A DNA stretch of 64,000 nt. Origin: Igneacidithiobacillus copahuensis. GTDB taxonomy: Bacteria; Pseudomonadota; Gammaproteobacteria; Acidithiobacillales; Acidithiobacillaceae. The translations under genes and the position numbers were made by a program. Under the pieces are notes generated by a model. The model had not been told where the DNA came from and made no database searches. It saw only the letters and a program-made list of their open reading frames with translations. Positions within the stretch are counted from its first letter, which is position 1; every line of letters starts with the position of its first letter. Location of the stretch: assembly GCF_018854015.1 (NCBI RefSeq), contig NZ_JAAXYO010000165.1, forward strand, positions 77,561 through 141,560, read 5' to 3'. This document shows, in pieces, positions 1-8,419 of this stretch.

Positions 1-664
1 GCGCCGCGTAATAGACCGGCTTTGCCGAACTCGTACCGAGTTCGTGCTGCTCCAGTCCTTCCAGGCGATTGACGAGCATGGTCCGCAGGGTTTCCATCTG
101 GTGGACCACGAGGCGCATGCGATTGTGCAGGCCGTTGAAGGTGATCAGACCAATGATGGCAATGACCAGACCGGCGGCAGTCGCCAACAGGGCCTCGGCG
201 ACATTGCCGGTAATGGCGGTGGGATGGTTGCTGACACTGTCGAGTACTTGAAAGGCATGGAACATGCCGACGATGGTCCCCAACAGACCGAGCAGCGGTG
301 CCAAGGTGACAGTGGTGTCAAGAACCCACAAACCGCGATCGAGGGTGGGAACCTGGCGCATGACCACTTCCTGCAGAATCTCCGCCATGCGCCCGCTGTC
401 GCGGATATTCGGATAGCGCAAGGGCACCTCCAGCAGGGCTTTGAAAGGCGCCGGCGTGCTCTCGGCAAGAGGGCGCAGATTATGGGCGTTCAGGTCCGGC
501 AATTGATCGAGACTCTGCGCAGATTGTTCGCCCAGATGGGTCATGCGGTTCAGAAACAGAAAACGCTCAAAGCTCACCCAGAGGACGATGAGCAAGAGGA
601 TGGGCATAATGAAAAGGATCCCGCCGGACTCGGCGGCGATCTTGAACAGCTCGGTAAAATTCAT
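1..664 (-). CDS. exbB: ExbB/TolQ/MotA-family proton channel subunit (3' end outside window)
   Basis: Minus-strand reading frame starting MNFTELFKIAAESGG and open to the left window edge, so about 221 residues are visible and the C-terminus is missing. ExbB forms the inner-membrane proton channel that, with ExbD, energises TonB for outer-membrane receptors. The visible protein has an N-terminal hydrophobic helix (about residues 14-33), a long cytoplasmic segment, and the hallmark MotA/TolQ/ExbB segment with DTTVTLAPLLGLLGTIVGM followed by a second helix pair around ALLATAAGLVIAIIGLITF. It lies 49 bp downstream of the TonB-dependent receptor on the same strand, so the two are probably co-transcribed; exbD and tonB would be expected beyond the edge. 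TolQ is the alternative, but the receptor neighbour favours ExbB. Confidence 0.9.
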   Translation of the reverse strand, partial: MNFTELFKIAAESGGILFIMPILLLIVLWVSFERFLFLNRMTHLGEQSAQSLDQLPDLNAHNLRPLAESTPAPFKALLEVPLRYPNIRDSGRMAEILQEVVMRQVPTLDRGLWVLDTTVTLAPLLGLLGTIVGMFHAFQVLDSVSNHPTAITGNVAEALLATAAGLVIAIIGLITFNGLHNRMRLVVHQMETLRTMLVNRLEGLEQHELGTSSAKPVYYAA

Positions 665-713
665 GGTACGGAATCCTCAAAGGAAGGGGCCGCCAGAGCG
701 GCCCAGATCTGGC

Positions 714-2912
714 TCAGAAAGTGGCGTCTACGGTGGCGTAGACGTTGAAAGGCAGGTTCAGCTTTTGATAAGGATTGTTGCTGCTGCCGGTATAACTGAC
801 GATGTAGCTGCGATCGAAAAGATTGTTGAGATTGAGCGAGGCAGTCACCTTCTTGAAGCCGAGGGTATCGCTGAGGGGCGCATTGTGGAAGGTATAGCGC
901 AGACTCATGTTGCTGTAGAAGCGACTACCCAGGGGCAGGAAACTGCTGCCAAGGCTGTAGTAGGAGTTTCCCATCTCATTAAACGAGATCGTTCCACGGA
1001 AGCCGTGGTAGCGAGCGATAAAGCCCACCGCTTCGGTGTGGTGCGGGGCATAGGGGAAGGGCTGCCCGGCGGAGGTCAGACGGGCGTCGAGGATACCGAC
1101 GTTGGCGTAGGCACTGAAGATATCGTTCAGCACCACATTGTTCTGCCAACTGATGCCCTGGTTGATCGCCTTGCCGGCGTTCGCCAGCACCGTCTGATTC
1201 AAGGAACCTACCAGGATGGTGGTGCTCAGGATGTAATTGCTGAAATCCACGCGGAAGGCCTGCAATTGCGAAGACCAGGGACCAATTTCCCAATTGGTGC
1301 CCACCGAGTAGGTCTTGGCACGCTGGGGCTGCAGGTTGGCATTGTAGGTGCCGGTATAGAACTGGTTGTAGGCTGGGGGATTACTGTTCTCGCTGTAATT
1401 CACATAGGCGTGCCAATTGGGCAGGATGCGCAGGTTGGCGCCCACGGAGGGCAGCACCGAGCTAAAATTGACGTCGAATTTGCCAGGGCGCCCACGCGCC
1501 AGGGCCACGTCATCGATAAAGCTGCGGCTGACGTACAAATACTTGAAACCGGCCGTCAATTTGAGCGCATCGACGGGCTTGTAATTGAGCACCACGAAGG
1601 GCTGATAGGTGTTCGTGACTACCGGCTCGTAGTAGCTGGAGCCCAGGTAGACATTGCTCATGCTGAGATAGCGTGAATCGTGCAAGGTGTTGTTGTGGTT
1701 GAACCAAAAGCCCAGCTCGCTATCCACCGGTCCTAGCGGCACGAGCAGCTTGGCAATATTGCCCCAGCGATGGGTATTGTTGACGCTGTCGCGCAGCAAC
1801 ACCTGTCCAGCGCTGGGCCGCACCGTTGCGATGGCCCCGGTCGGCGTCAGCACCGTCTGGCTGTAAGTGGTAGCACTAGCGCTAAAGCCATCGCCATAGT
1901 AGTAATACAATTGATCCGAGAAGTGAACTCGTCCGAGATGTCCTTCGTACTTGGCGTAGCCCAGCCAGTTGATATAATTGTTGTAGTTGAAACCAGAATA
2001 CAGGTAGTTCACCGTGCCATTGGGATTCAGCAGGTTGCTGGTATAGCTGTTGTAATCCCGGCCAAATTCGGCAATCTGCGCCGCAGTCGCGCCATTGTAG
2101 TAATTGAAGCGCTGGTTGTTCTGGGTGAAGAACAGGGTCAGGTTGCCGGGGCCGATGTGGGTAAGTGATTTGAAGAGAAACTGCGTCTGCGTAGCGCCGT
2201 TGTTCTGGAAGTAGCCATCGCGCTGGGTTTGATTGACATAGATCCAGGCCGAGGTGGGAGCGATGTTCTTGGCAAAGAGCCCAGTATTGATCAAACCACC
2301 ATAGTTGTACTTGCCAAAGCTGCCGCCACCGACAATGGGCCGCACGATGGGGAAAGGCGAGGGCTTGAGACTGTAGGTGGCGAAGGCGCCGCCGAAGGCG
2401 GCCAGGCCGGGTAGGGCGGCCGATTCGGCGCCGGGATAATATTTGGCCCCGGCTACCAGTACCGAAGGAATGAACTCGTTAGTGTAGTAGGTATAGCTGT
2501 CGTTGTCGTTGAGAGGGATGCCATCCAGGGTGAAATTGATGAGCGACTTGCTGAAGCCGTTGATGTAGACGTCATCGCCATCCATGCTGTCACCGCTGCT
2601 GACGACCATGGCGTTGGGCAGGGTGTTGAGTACCTGGGTGTAGGAATCGGTGGGGCTGATCATCTCAAACTGCCCCTTGGTGATGGTGGTCTCCTGCTGG
2701 GTGGCGGTCTTGTCAAACTTCTGCACGCGCTGAATATCGCTCTTGGGTGTCTGGCCCACGTTCAGATTGGGGGCGGCACCGAAAAAACCGGTCTCGCTGC
2801 TGGCAGTTCCGGTAACCGTACCGAGAGACTGGGTATCGGCATGGGCATTGATCTGTACCAAAGCGCCAATGGCTGCCGCTACGGACAGCGCCAGGGATTT
2901 CTTCGTGTTCAT
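714..2912 (-). CDS. TonB-dependent outer-membrane receptor
   Basis: 732-residue outer-membrane receptor for TonB-dependent uptake. The start is placed at MNTKKSLALSV because an AGGAG box lies just upstream and a clean Sec signal peptide ending around NAHA follows; a longer frame to 2966 lacks this. After the signal comes an N-terminal plug domain (about residues 50-180, with the segment INGFSKSLINFTLDGIPLNDND) and a barrel rich in alternating aromatic strands, ending in an aromatic residue (TVDATF) as is usual for barrels. Asn and Tyr content is high. The substrate cannot be read from sequence. Tandem PHO boxes upstream suggest a phosphate-starvation role, perhaps uptake of an organophosphorus compound or metal complex. 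exbB follows in the same direction. Confidence 0.9.
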   Translation of the reverse strand: MNTKKSLALSVAAAIGALVQINAHADTQSLGTVTGTASSETGFFGAAPNLNVGQTPKSDIQRVQKFDKTATQQETTITKGQFEMISPTDSYTQVLNTLPNAMVVSSGDSMDGDDVYINGFSKSLINFTLDGIPLNDNDSYTYYTNEFIPSVLVAGAKYYPGAESAALPGLAAFGGAFATYSLKPSPFPIVRPIVGGGSFGKYNYGGLINTGLFAKNIAPTSAWIYVNQTQRDGYFQNNGATQTQFLFKSLTHIGPGNLTLFFTQNNQRFNYYNGATAAQIAEFGRDYNSYTSNLLNPNGTVNYLYSGFNYNNYINWLGYAKYEGHLGRVHFSDQLYYYYGDGFSASATTYSQTVLTPTGAIATVRPSAGQVLLRDSVNNTHRWGNIAKLLVPLGPVDSELGFWFNHNNTLHDSRYLSMSNVYLGSSYYEPVVTNTYQPFVVLNYKPVDALKLTAGFKYLYVSRSFIDDVALARGRPGKFDVNFSSVLPSVGANLRILPNWHAYVNYSENSNPPAYNQFYTGTYNANLQPQRAKTYSVGTNWEIGPWSSQLQAFRVDFSNYILSTTILVGSLNQTVLANAGKAINQGISWQNNVVLNDIFSAYANVGILDARLTSAGQPFPYAPHHTEAVGFIARYHGFRGTISFNEMGNSYYSLGSSFLPLGSRFYSNMSLRYTFHNAPLSDTLGFKKVTASLNLNNLFDRSYIVSYTGSSNNPYQKLNLPFNVYATVDATF

Positions 2913-2995
2913 TCTGATACGCTCCTGTCGATGATGAGTCACTTTTGCCGCGGCTCTAGGTCTCACCTGCGTGGGTCAGACCTTATGTGGGAGGA

Positions 2996-3050
2996 ACTCT
3001 ATCAGAGAAATGTTACAGTTGTATGAATCTTTCGTGACAGTTTTATGACA
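2996..3050 (-). promoter_or_regulatory. Tandem PHO boxes and -10 of the TonB receptor promoter
   Basis: On the minus strand 3050-3034 reads TGTCATAAAACTGTCAC, almost identical to the E. coli PhoB consensus (7-bp CTGTCAT repeats spaced by 4). A second, weaker unit ATTCATACAACTGTAAC lies at 3028-3012, exactly 22 bp away, as in tandem PHO boxes. Ten bases downstream is TAGAGT (3001-2996), a plausible -10, which is where PhoB-activated promoters place it. The site faces the TonB receptor. It may also affect the divergent lipoprotein gene. Confidence 0.75.
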
Positions 3051-3119
3051 CCCGCGTTCCTCTCTGACAAGTAAATTGTGCTACACTGTACCTCGTTGAT
3101 CCTATGGAGGTATTTAGTC

Positions 3120-3662
3120 ATGTCCTATGCAAGGTTTGCGGTCGCACTCTTCCTCCCTCTAGCTCTTTCGGCTTGCGCCACGATGTCGCCGGTGGCGGGG
3201 AACTTTCCTCCTATCACACCCCACCAGGCGCAAAGCGGGGCCGAGAATGGCAAACTCGTACGCTGGGGCGGCGAGTTGATTCAGGCCGAGCCCGAGGCCC
3301 AGCAGACCTGTTTCACCGTGCTGGGTTTCCCCCTCAACTCCGAGGGCCGCCCGGTACTTGGTCGTCAGGCTGCGGATGTCGGTCGTTTTCTCGCCTGTGC
3401 GCCCGGATTCTACGATCCGACCTTATACGCCGCGGGACGCGAGGTGACCTTTATCGGAACCATACAAGGGATTGTGGTCAAGAAGGTGGGGGGGTTCGAA
3501 TATCCCTATCCGCGTCTGAGTGCCAGTCAGGTTTATCTCTGGCCCGTGCCAGAGCCGGAGCCGCGCATGAGCACTGTCGTCGTGAGTGGCGGATGGGGCT
3601 GGGGCTGGCCGGGTTATTACGGCCCGTTTGGTCCGCGTTTTGGCTGGATGTATCCCTGGTGA
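3120..3662 (+). CDS. Slp-family outer-membrane lipoprotein
   Basis: 180-residue lipoprotein. The start at 3120 (MSYARFAVALF) is chosen over an upstream ATG at 3078 because a GGAGG box precedes it and it gives a proper lipoprotein signal ending in the lipobox LALSAC (Cys at about residue 19). The mature part (PPITPHQAQSGAENGKLVRWGG, and FIGTIQGIVVKKVGGFEYPYPRL) resembles the Slp/YeaY family of starvation- or stress-induced outer-membrane lipoproteins. The C-terminus is unusually rich in Trp, Gly and Pro (GWGWGWPGYYGPFGPRFGW), probably disordered. It is divergent from the TonB receptor. Molecular function in this family is not established. Confidence 0.85.
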   Translation: MSYARFAVALFLPLALSACATMSPVAGNFPPITPHQAQSGAENGKLVRWGGELIQAEPEAQQTCFTVLGFPLNSEGRPVLGRQAADVGRFLACAPGFYDPTLYAAGREVTFIGTIQGIVVKKVGGFEYPYPRLSASQVYLWPVPEPEPRMSTVVVSGGWGWGWPGYYGPFGPRFGWMYPW

Positions 3663-3737
3663 CCTGATCTCGCCCAGACAGGGCGTGTCCTGCGGACGTC
3701 TGCGTGCTAGACTCCCGCCTTTACGGGTGGGGCGCAA

Positions 3738-4601
3738 ATGATTCGGAGTATGACGGGGTATGCCCGGGTGGTGGCGGGCGGGGCGGAAGATGGACGATCC
3801 TGGGAAGTCCGTGCGGTAAATCATCGCTTCCTGGAGATCGTCCTGCACCTTCCCGACAGTCTCCTTGGCATCGAGGCAGAATTGCGTCGGCGGGTCGCGC
3901 AGGTGGTCAAGCGCGGCAGGGTTGAACTGTGGCTGCGACATTCTGCCCAGGAGGAGCAGCCGAGTATTCGCATCAACCCCGCATTGCTGGCGGAACTGCG
4001 TGGCGCCGTAGGTGAGATTGCAGAGTTGTGGGACGCACCGCTCCCGGAACCCGATCCCCTCGAGCTGTTGCGCTGGCCGGGTGTCCTGCAGGCCCGAGAA
4101 ATAGAGGAAATTCAGCCTGAGGCGTTGCTGGCGCATCTCGATGATGCCCTGCAGGAGCTGCAGGCATCGCGTCTGCGGGAAGGCAGCGCTCTTGCAGAAA
4201 TTTTCCTGCAAAAGCTGGGCGCCATGGAGGAGATACTGCAATCCCTGCGCGTGCAACTTCCCGGCATTGAAGCGCGGCTGGCAGAACGCCTGGAACGACG
4301 CCTGGGCGATTTGCGGCAACAGGTGGAACCCGGCCGTTGGGAGCAAGAGCTGGTCTTTTATTTGCACCGGCAGGATGTGGCCGAGGAAATGGAACGATTG
4401 ACAACGCACCTTGCAGAAATTCGCCAAGTGTTGCAACGTGACGAGGCCGTCGGACGACGTCTGGATTTCCTGGTGCAGGAGTGCAATCGGGAGGCCAATA
4501 CCTTGGGCTCCAAGGCCGGCGATCCACAGGTCAGTCGGGCCGCCATCGAGCTCAAGGTGCTGATCGAACAGTTGCGTGAGCAGATCCAGAATGTGGAGTA
4601 G
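3738..4601 (+). CDS. yicC: YicC family stress-related endoribonuclease
   Basis: 287 residues, the usual YicC length. The start MIRSMTGYARV is the diagnostic N-terminus of the family. YicC proteins are stress-linked endoribonucleases in E. coli. The C-terminal DUF1732-type domain is recognisable from QDVAEEMERLTTHLAEIRQVL through GRRLDFLVQECNREANTLGSK to the end. The gene lies 8 bp upstream of gmk; yicC-gmk or yicC near gmk/rpoZ is a common arrangement, so this is probably the first gene of the gmk-rpoZ-spoT operon. Confidence 0.93.
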   Translation: MIRSMTGYARVVAGGAEDGRSWEVRAVNHRFLEIVLHLPDSLLGIEAELRRRVAQVVKRGRVELWLRHSAQEEQPSIRINPALLAELRGAVGEIAELWDAPLPEPDPLELLRWPGVLQAREIEEIQPEALLAHLDDALQELQASRLREGSALAEIFLQKLGAMEEILQSLRVQLPGIEARLAERLERRLGDLRQQVEPGRWEQELVFYLHRQDVAEEMERLTTHLAEIRQVLQRDEAVGRRLDFLVQECNREANTLGSKAGDPQVSRAAIELKVLIEQLREQIQNVE

Positions 4602-4609
4602 CCATAATC

Positions 4610-5242
4610 ATGAGTGATCGCGCCCATCATGCAGGGATTCTCTGGATCATTTCGGCGCCCAGCGGCGCCGGCAAGACCAGCCTGTCTCGTGCTCTGGTGC
4701 AGGAAACGACGGCTCTGCGCACGTCGGTGTCTTTTACCACGCGCGCTCCGCGTCCGGGAGAGATCGATGGTCAGGACTATCACTTCATCTCGGCAGAGCA
4801 ATTTGCCGGAATGGCAGAGCGTGGAGAATTCCTGGAGCATGCGTTGGTACACGGCAACCGGTATGGTACCGGCGAATCGTGGGTGAAAAAGCAGCTCTTT
4901 TCCGGGGTGGACTGCTTGCTGGAAATCGACTGGCAGGGTGCGCGCCTGGTGCGAGAGCGCTTGCCAGAGCATGTCGTCAGCGTTTTCATCCTTCCACCTT
5001 CCTTGGCCGTTCTCGCTGAACGCTTGCGGGGTCGCGGCCAGGATAGCGACGAGGTGATTGCCCGACGACTGGCGGCAGCGCGGGAAGAGCTGCTACATTA
5101 CGATGAGTTTGATTATCTCGTGGTTAATGAGGAGTTTCAGCGCGCTTTGGAGGACTTGCGTTGTGTCGTGCGTGCCGAGCATCTGCGGCGCAATCGCCAG
5201 CAGCACGAGGAACACACGCGTCTGCGTACTCTTTTGGCGTGA
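4610..5242 (+). CDS. gmk: Guanylate kinase
   Basis: 210-residue guanylate kinase that phosphorylates GMP or dGMP to the diphosphate with ATP. The P-loop is SAPSGAGKTSLSRAL (about residues 14-28). The GMP-binding segment SFTTRAPRPGEIDGQDYHFIS follows, and the family signature continues with FLEHALVHGNRYGT. The length is typical. It sits between yicC and rpoZ, an arrangement shared with many proteobacteria, and links GTP pool supply to the (p)ppGpp enzyme encoded two genes downstream. Confidence 0.97.
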   Translation: MSDRAHHAGILWIISAPSGAGKTSLSRALVQETTALRTSVSFTTRAPRPGEIDGQDYHFISAEQFAGMAERGEFLEHALVHGNRYGTGESWVKKQLFSGVDCLLEIDWQGARLVRERLPEHVVSVFILPPSLAVLAERLRGRGQDSDEVIARRLAAAREELLHYDEFDYLVVNEEFQRALEDLRCVVRAEHLRRNRQQHEEHTRLRTLLA

Positions 5243-5270
5243 TTTTGTAAAATAGTGAGGGAATGCCGTC

Positions 5271-5546
5271 ATGGCTCGTATTACTGTAGAAGACTGTTTG
5301 TCGAAGGTGGACAACCGCTTTGAGCTGACCTTGGTGGCAGCCCGGCGTGCCCGCCAGCTGGCTGGTGGTGCGCAGCCATTGCTTCCCGCCGGGAGAGATA
5401 AAAATACCGTGATGGCGCTACGCGAAATTGCCGCCGGTAAGGTGAGTCGTGCCATCCTCGACGAGCCGGCACCGCCACCTTTGGCCAGTTTCCCCGGCGC
5501 TGCACGGCGGGAATCCGCAGGTATCGAGGATGTCGGCGGCGACTGA
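5271..5546 (+). CDS. rpoZ: RNA polymerase omega subunit
   Basis: 91-residue omega subunit that binds the beta-prime subunit and helps RNA polymerase assembly. The N-terminus MARITVEDCLSKVDNRFELTLVAARRARQL is nearly invariant in the family. The C-terminal tail (ILDEPAPPPLASFPGA and onward) is variable. The last 17 bases overlap the start of the downstream spoT gene in another frame, suggesting translational coupling. Confidence 0.96.
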   Translation: MARITVEDCLSKVDNRFELTLVAARRARQLAGGAQPLLPAGRDKNTVMALREIAAGKVSRAILDEPAPPPLASFPGAARRESAGIEDVGGD

Positions 5547-7797
5547 ACTCAGCAACCCGGCAGACTCCGTTTTTCTGGCGGAGGCTGCCGAGGTGTTGCA
5601 GCTCTCGCCGGTAACCCCGGCTTTGGATGATCCTTGTGCGCCGCTACGTCTTCTCCTACAGCGCTATCTGTCGCCAGAAGATGTGCAGAAGGTGCGCGAT
5701 GCCTATGAGCTGGCGGCATTGGCGCATCGGGAGCAGCGGCGCCGTAGTGGTGAACCCTACATTCATCACCCGGTGGCGGTTGCCTGTATCCTCGCAGAAC
5801 TTCAGTTGGATGTCGCCACCATACAGGCAGCGCTCTTGCATGATGTCATCGAGGATTGTGGCATCAGCAAAGACGAGCTGACGGAACGCTTCGGCGCCGA
5901 GGTCACCGAGATGGTAGATGGCGTCAGCAAACTCGGCCAAGTGCGCTTCGAGACCCGGGAAGAGGCGCAGGCGGAAAACTTCCGCAAGATGTTTCTGGCG
6001 ATGTCACGTGATATCCGCGTCGTGCTGATCAAACTTGCCGACCGGTTACACAACATGCGCACCATGGGGGTGATGGCGGCGGACAAACGCCGGCGCATTT
6101 CCCGCGAGACCCTGGATATCTATGCGCCAATCGCCCAGCGTCTGGGTATCCACGCCATTCGTATCGAGTTGGAAGAACTCGCCTTTTCGCATCTCTATCC
6201 GAAACGCTGGCATGCCCTGAATCAAGCGATCAAGGCAGCCCGGGGTAATCGTAAAGAGGGCGTACAGAAAATTGGACAGCTGATTGCCGAGCGTTTGCGG
6301 CAGGAAGCGATCCATGCCCAGGTAAGTGGGCGGGAAAAGCATGTCTACAGCATTTACCGGAAGATGCAGCGCAAGGGACTACCTTTTTCCGCCATTCACG
6401 ATCTCCATGCTTTTCGCATCATTGTCGATGATGTCGATACCTGCTACCGAGTGCTCGGCATCGTCCATAGTCTGTTTCGTCCCATTCCCGGGCGTTTCAA
6501 AGATTACATCGCCATCCCGAAATCGAATGGCTATCAGTCTCTCCATACCATCCTGCTAGGGCCTTTTGGACATCCGGTGGAGATCCAGATTCGGACCGAG
6601 GATATGCATCGGGTGGCGGAAGCCGGAGTGGCCGCGCATTGGCTCTACAAGAGCGGAATTCAGCGGGCTCATGCCGAGGCGCAGGCGCGCGCGTGGATCC
6701 AGCGTCTGCTGGAGTTGCAGGCCCAGGGGGGGGATTCGCAAGAGTTTCTCGAAAGCCTGAAGATGGATCTCTTCCCTGATGAGGTCTACGTGTTCACCCC
6801 GAAGGGCAAAATTCTAGGTCTACCGCGGGGTGCTACGGCCATTGATTTTGCCTATGCCGTGCACAGTGATATCGGTAATCGCGCGGTGGCCGCCAAAATC
6901 AATGAGATCTATGTGCCGTTGCGCAGCATCATCGACAATGGTGACAAGGTGGAGATCATCACCGCCGAGTCGGCACATCCCCAGGCCGGCTGGCTGGAGG
7001 TCGTGGTCACCGCCAAGGCGCGTGCCAATATCCGCTCTTACCTCAAGACCATTCAGCGTGGTGACGCGGAACAACTGGGTGCCAGTCTGCTCGACAAGGC
7101 CCTGCGTAGTCTGGGAACCTCTCTCGAAGCATTGACGGAAGAAGATTTTCAGCGTGTCTATCCCACTTTTCAGGTGGCAGACCGTAGCGCCTTGTTGGTG
7201 TCGATCGGCATCGGTCAGGTCATTCCGCTGGTGGTGGCGCAAAAACTCGTACCCGAGGAAGAGCGTGGGCGTCTGGCGCAAACGGCGCGCCGACTGGGGC
7301 AGGCGGTAAGCTCCTTGCTACCGGGGCGGCCTGGGCGTGAGACGGGACACAACCAGCCATTGCTGATCCGCGGTACCGAGGGGATGCCAGTTACCCTGGC
7401 GCGCTGTTGTCGTCCCATTCCCGGGGATCCGATCCTCGGCTTCATCACGGCGGGCAAAGGGATTGTGGTGCACACCCACGATTGCCACAACATTCGGGAA
7501 TGGCGCAAGCGTCGTGACCGCTGGGTGGACGTGCAGTGGGATCCCGAAGTGCATGCCGAGTTTCCGGTCCTGGTGCGGGTTGTGGCGGAGAGTGGACGCG
7601 GGGTCCTGGCGCGGGTGGCAACCCATATCGCCCAGGCCGATGCCAACATCGATCATGTCGATATCGAACCCCAGGATGGCCTGTATACCGGTATTACCTT
7701 TACCATCACGGTGCGCGACCGCGATCACCTGGCCCAGGTGGTGCGGAATTTACGCTCCCTGCCCTCGGTGTCGCGGGTGCAGCGCGTGAAAGGATGA
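5530..7797 (+). CDS. spoT: Bifunctional (p)ppGpp synthetase/hydrolase (SpoT/RSH)
   Basis: 755 residues from ATG at 5530, inside the rpoZ tail; the longer frame from 5449 would only add sequence overlapping rpoZ. Domain order is that of a long RSH: HD hydrolase (about 45-200, with YIHHPVAVA and the HD pair in LLHDVIEDC), synthetase (about 240-360, with GRFKDYIAIPKSNGYQSLHT and EIQIRTEDMH), TGS (about 405-465, VFTPKGKILGLPRGATAIDFAYAVH) and a C-terminal ACT domain. The RFKD motif, rather than the EXDD of RelA-type monofunctional enzymes, together with the intact HD residues argues for both activities. It probably controls the stringent response. gmk-rpoZ-spoT is conserved in gammaproteobacteria. 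Confidence 0.95.
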   Translation: MSAATELSNPADSVFLAEAAEVLQLSPVTPALDDPCAPLRLLLQRYLSPEDVQKVRDAYELAALAHREQRRRSGEPYIHHPVAVACILAELQLDVATIQAALLHDVIEDCGISKDELTERFGAEVTEMVDGVSKLGQVRFETREEAQAENFRKMFLAMSRDIRVVLIKLADRLHNMRTMGVMAADKRRRISRETLDIYAPIAQRLGIHAIRIELEELAFSHLYPKRWHALNQAIKAARGNRKEGVQKIGQLIAERLRQEAIHAQVSGREKHVYSIYRKMQRKGLPFSAIHDLHAFRIIVDDVDTCYRVLGIVHSLFRPIPGRFKDYIAIPKSNGYQSLHTILLGPFGHPVEIQIRTEDMHRVAEAGVAAHWLYKSGIQRAHAEAQARAWIQRLLELQAQGGDSQEFLESLKMDLFPDEVYVFTPKGKILGLPRGATAIDFAYAVHSDIGNRAVAAKINEIYVPLRSIIDNGDKVEIITAESAHPQAGWLEVVVTAKARANIRSYLKTIQRGDAEQLGASLLDKALRSLGTSLEALTEEDFQRVYPTFQVADRSALLVSIGIGQVIPLVVAQKLVPEEERGRLAQTARRLGQAVSSLLPGRPGRETGHNQPLLIRGTEGMPVTLARCCRPIPGDPILGFITAGKGIVVHTHDCHNIREWRKRRDRWVDVQWDPEVHAEFPVLVRVVAESGRGVLARVATHIAQADANIDHVDIEPQDGLYTGITFTITVRDRDHLAQVVRNLRSLPSVSRVQRVKG

Positions 7798-7814
7798 ATT
7801 GTCAGGAGATTGTC

Positions 7815-8216
7815 ATGCCCAAACCCGTTCACAGTGCAGAGGCCCCAAAGGCCATAGGCGCCTACAGTCAGGCCATGATCCATGGCGATCTGCTGTATCT
7901 CTCTGGTCAGATCCCGATCGATCCGAAAACGGGAGAGCTGGTGCAGGGAGACTTTGCTGTGCAGATGCAACAGGTCCTGGATAATTTGCAAGCCGTCTGT
8001 GGGGCGGCGGGCACCGACCTACGGCGGGCGGTGAAATTACAGGTGTATCTGAGTGATCTGAGCAATTTTGCGACGGTGAATGCGCTCATGGAAAAATTTT
8101 TTACCCCTCCCTATCCGGCGCGTGCGGCATTACAGGTTGCCGCCTTACCGCGTAACGCGGCGGTGGAGATCGACGGCATCGTCGCCCTGGCTGAGGCGGA
8201 TCATGCTACCGGCTGA
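7815..8216 (+). CDS. ridA: RidA family enamine/imine deaminase
   Basis: 133 residues from ATG 7815, preceded by AGGAG. RidA proteins hydrolyse reactive enamine and imine intermediates, such as those from threonine dehydratase, releasing ammonia. Family markers are IGAYSQAMIHGDLLYLSGQIPIDP near the N-terminus and YPARAALQVAALPRNAAVEID, whose Arg aligns with the catalytic arginine. The 3' end overlaps the next small gene by 14 bp, so it appears to be part of the spoT-recG operon. In E. coli trmH occupies this position between spoT and recG. Confidence 0.92.
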   Translation: MPKPVHSAEAPKAIGAYSQAMIHGDLLYLSGQIPIDPKTGELVQGDFAVQMQQVLDNLQAVCGAAGTDLRRAVKLQVYLSDLSNFATVNALMEKFFTPPYPARAALQVAALPRNAAVEIDGIVALAEADHATG

Positions 8217-8415
8217 TCTGCAGCAGCCGGTTCGCGTTCTTCTGCAACGCTATCCGGAATTGCGTGGCTTGCTGGAAGAAAAGGGAATCCACTGCAATGA
8301 GTGTTTCGTCGCCGAGCGAGAAACCTTGGCTGGCGTAGCTGCCATGCATCATCTCGATCTAGAGTTGTTGCTGCAGGACTGGGAAAGGCGCCGCGCGCAA
8401 GACGCCAACGCCTGA
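8203..8415 (+). CDS. DUF1858-type small redox-disulfide domain protein
   Basis: 70-residue protein from ATG 8203, which overlaps the ridA end; the longer frame to 8080 is a shadow of ridA. The sequence LQRYPELRGLLEEKGIHCNE, followed by CFVAERETLAGVAAMHHLDLELLLQDW, matches DUF1858, a small helical domain with a CxxC motif (here CNEC) found alone or fused to redox proteins. Its role is unknown; thiol redox or metal binding is plausible. It lies 4 bp before recG and is probably translated with it. Confidence 0.8.
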   Translation: MLPADLQQPVRVLLQRYPELRGLLEEKGIHCNECFVAERETLAGVAAMHHLDLELLLQDWERRRAQDANA

Positions 8416-8419
8416 AGGT

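Noticed and set aside
543..1676. 377-codon plus-strand frame opposite the TonB receptor
   Set aside because: Antisense to a receptor gene with signal peptide and ribosome site; no recognisable protein or start signal.
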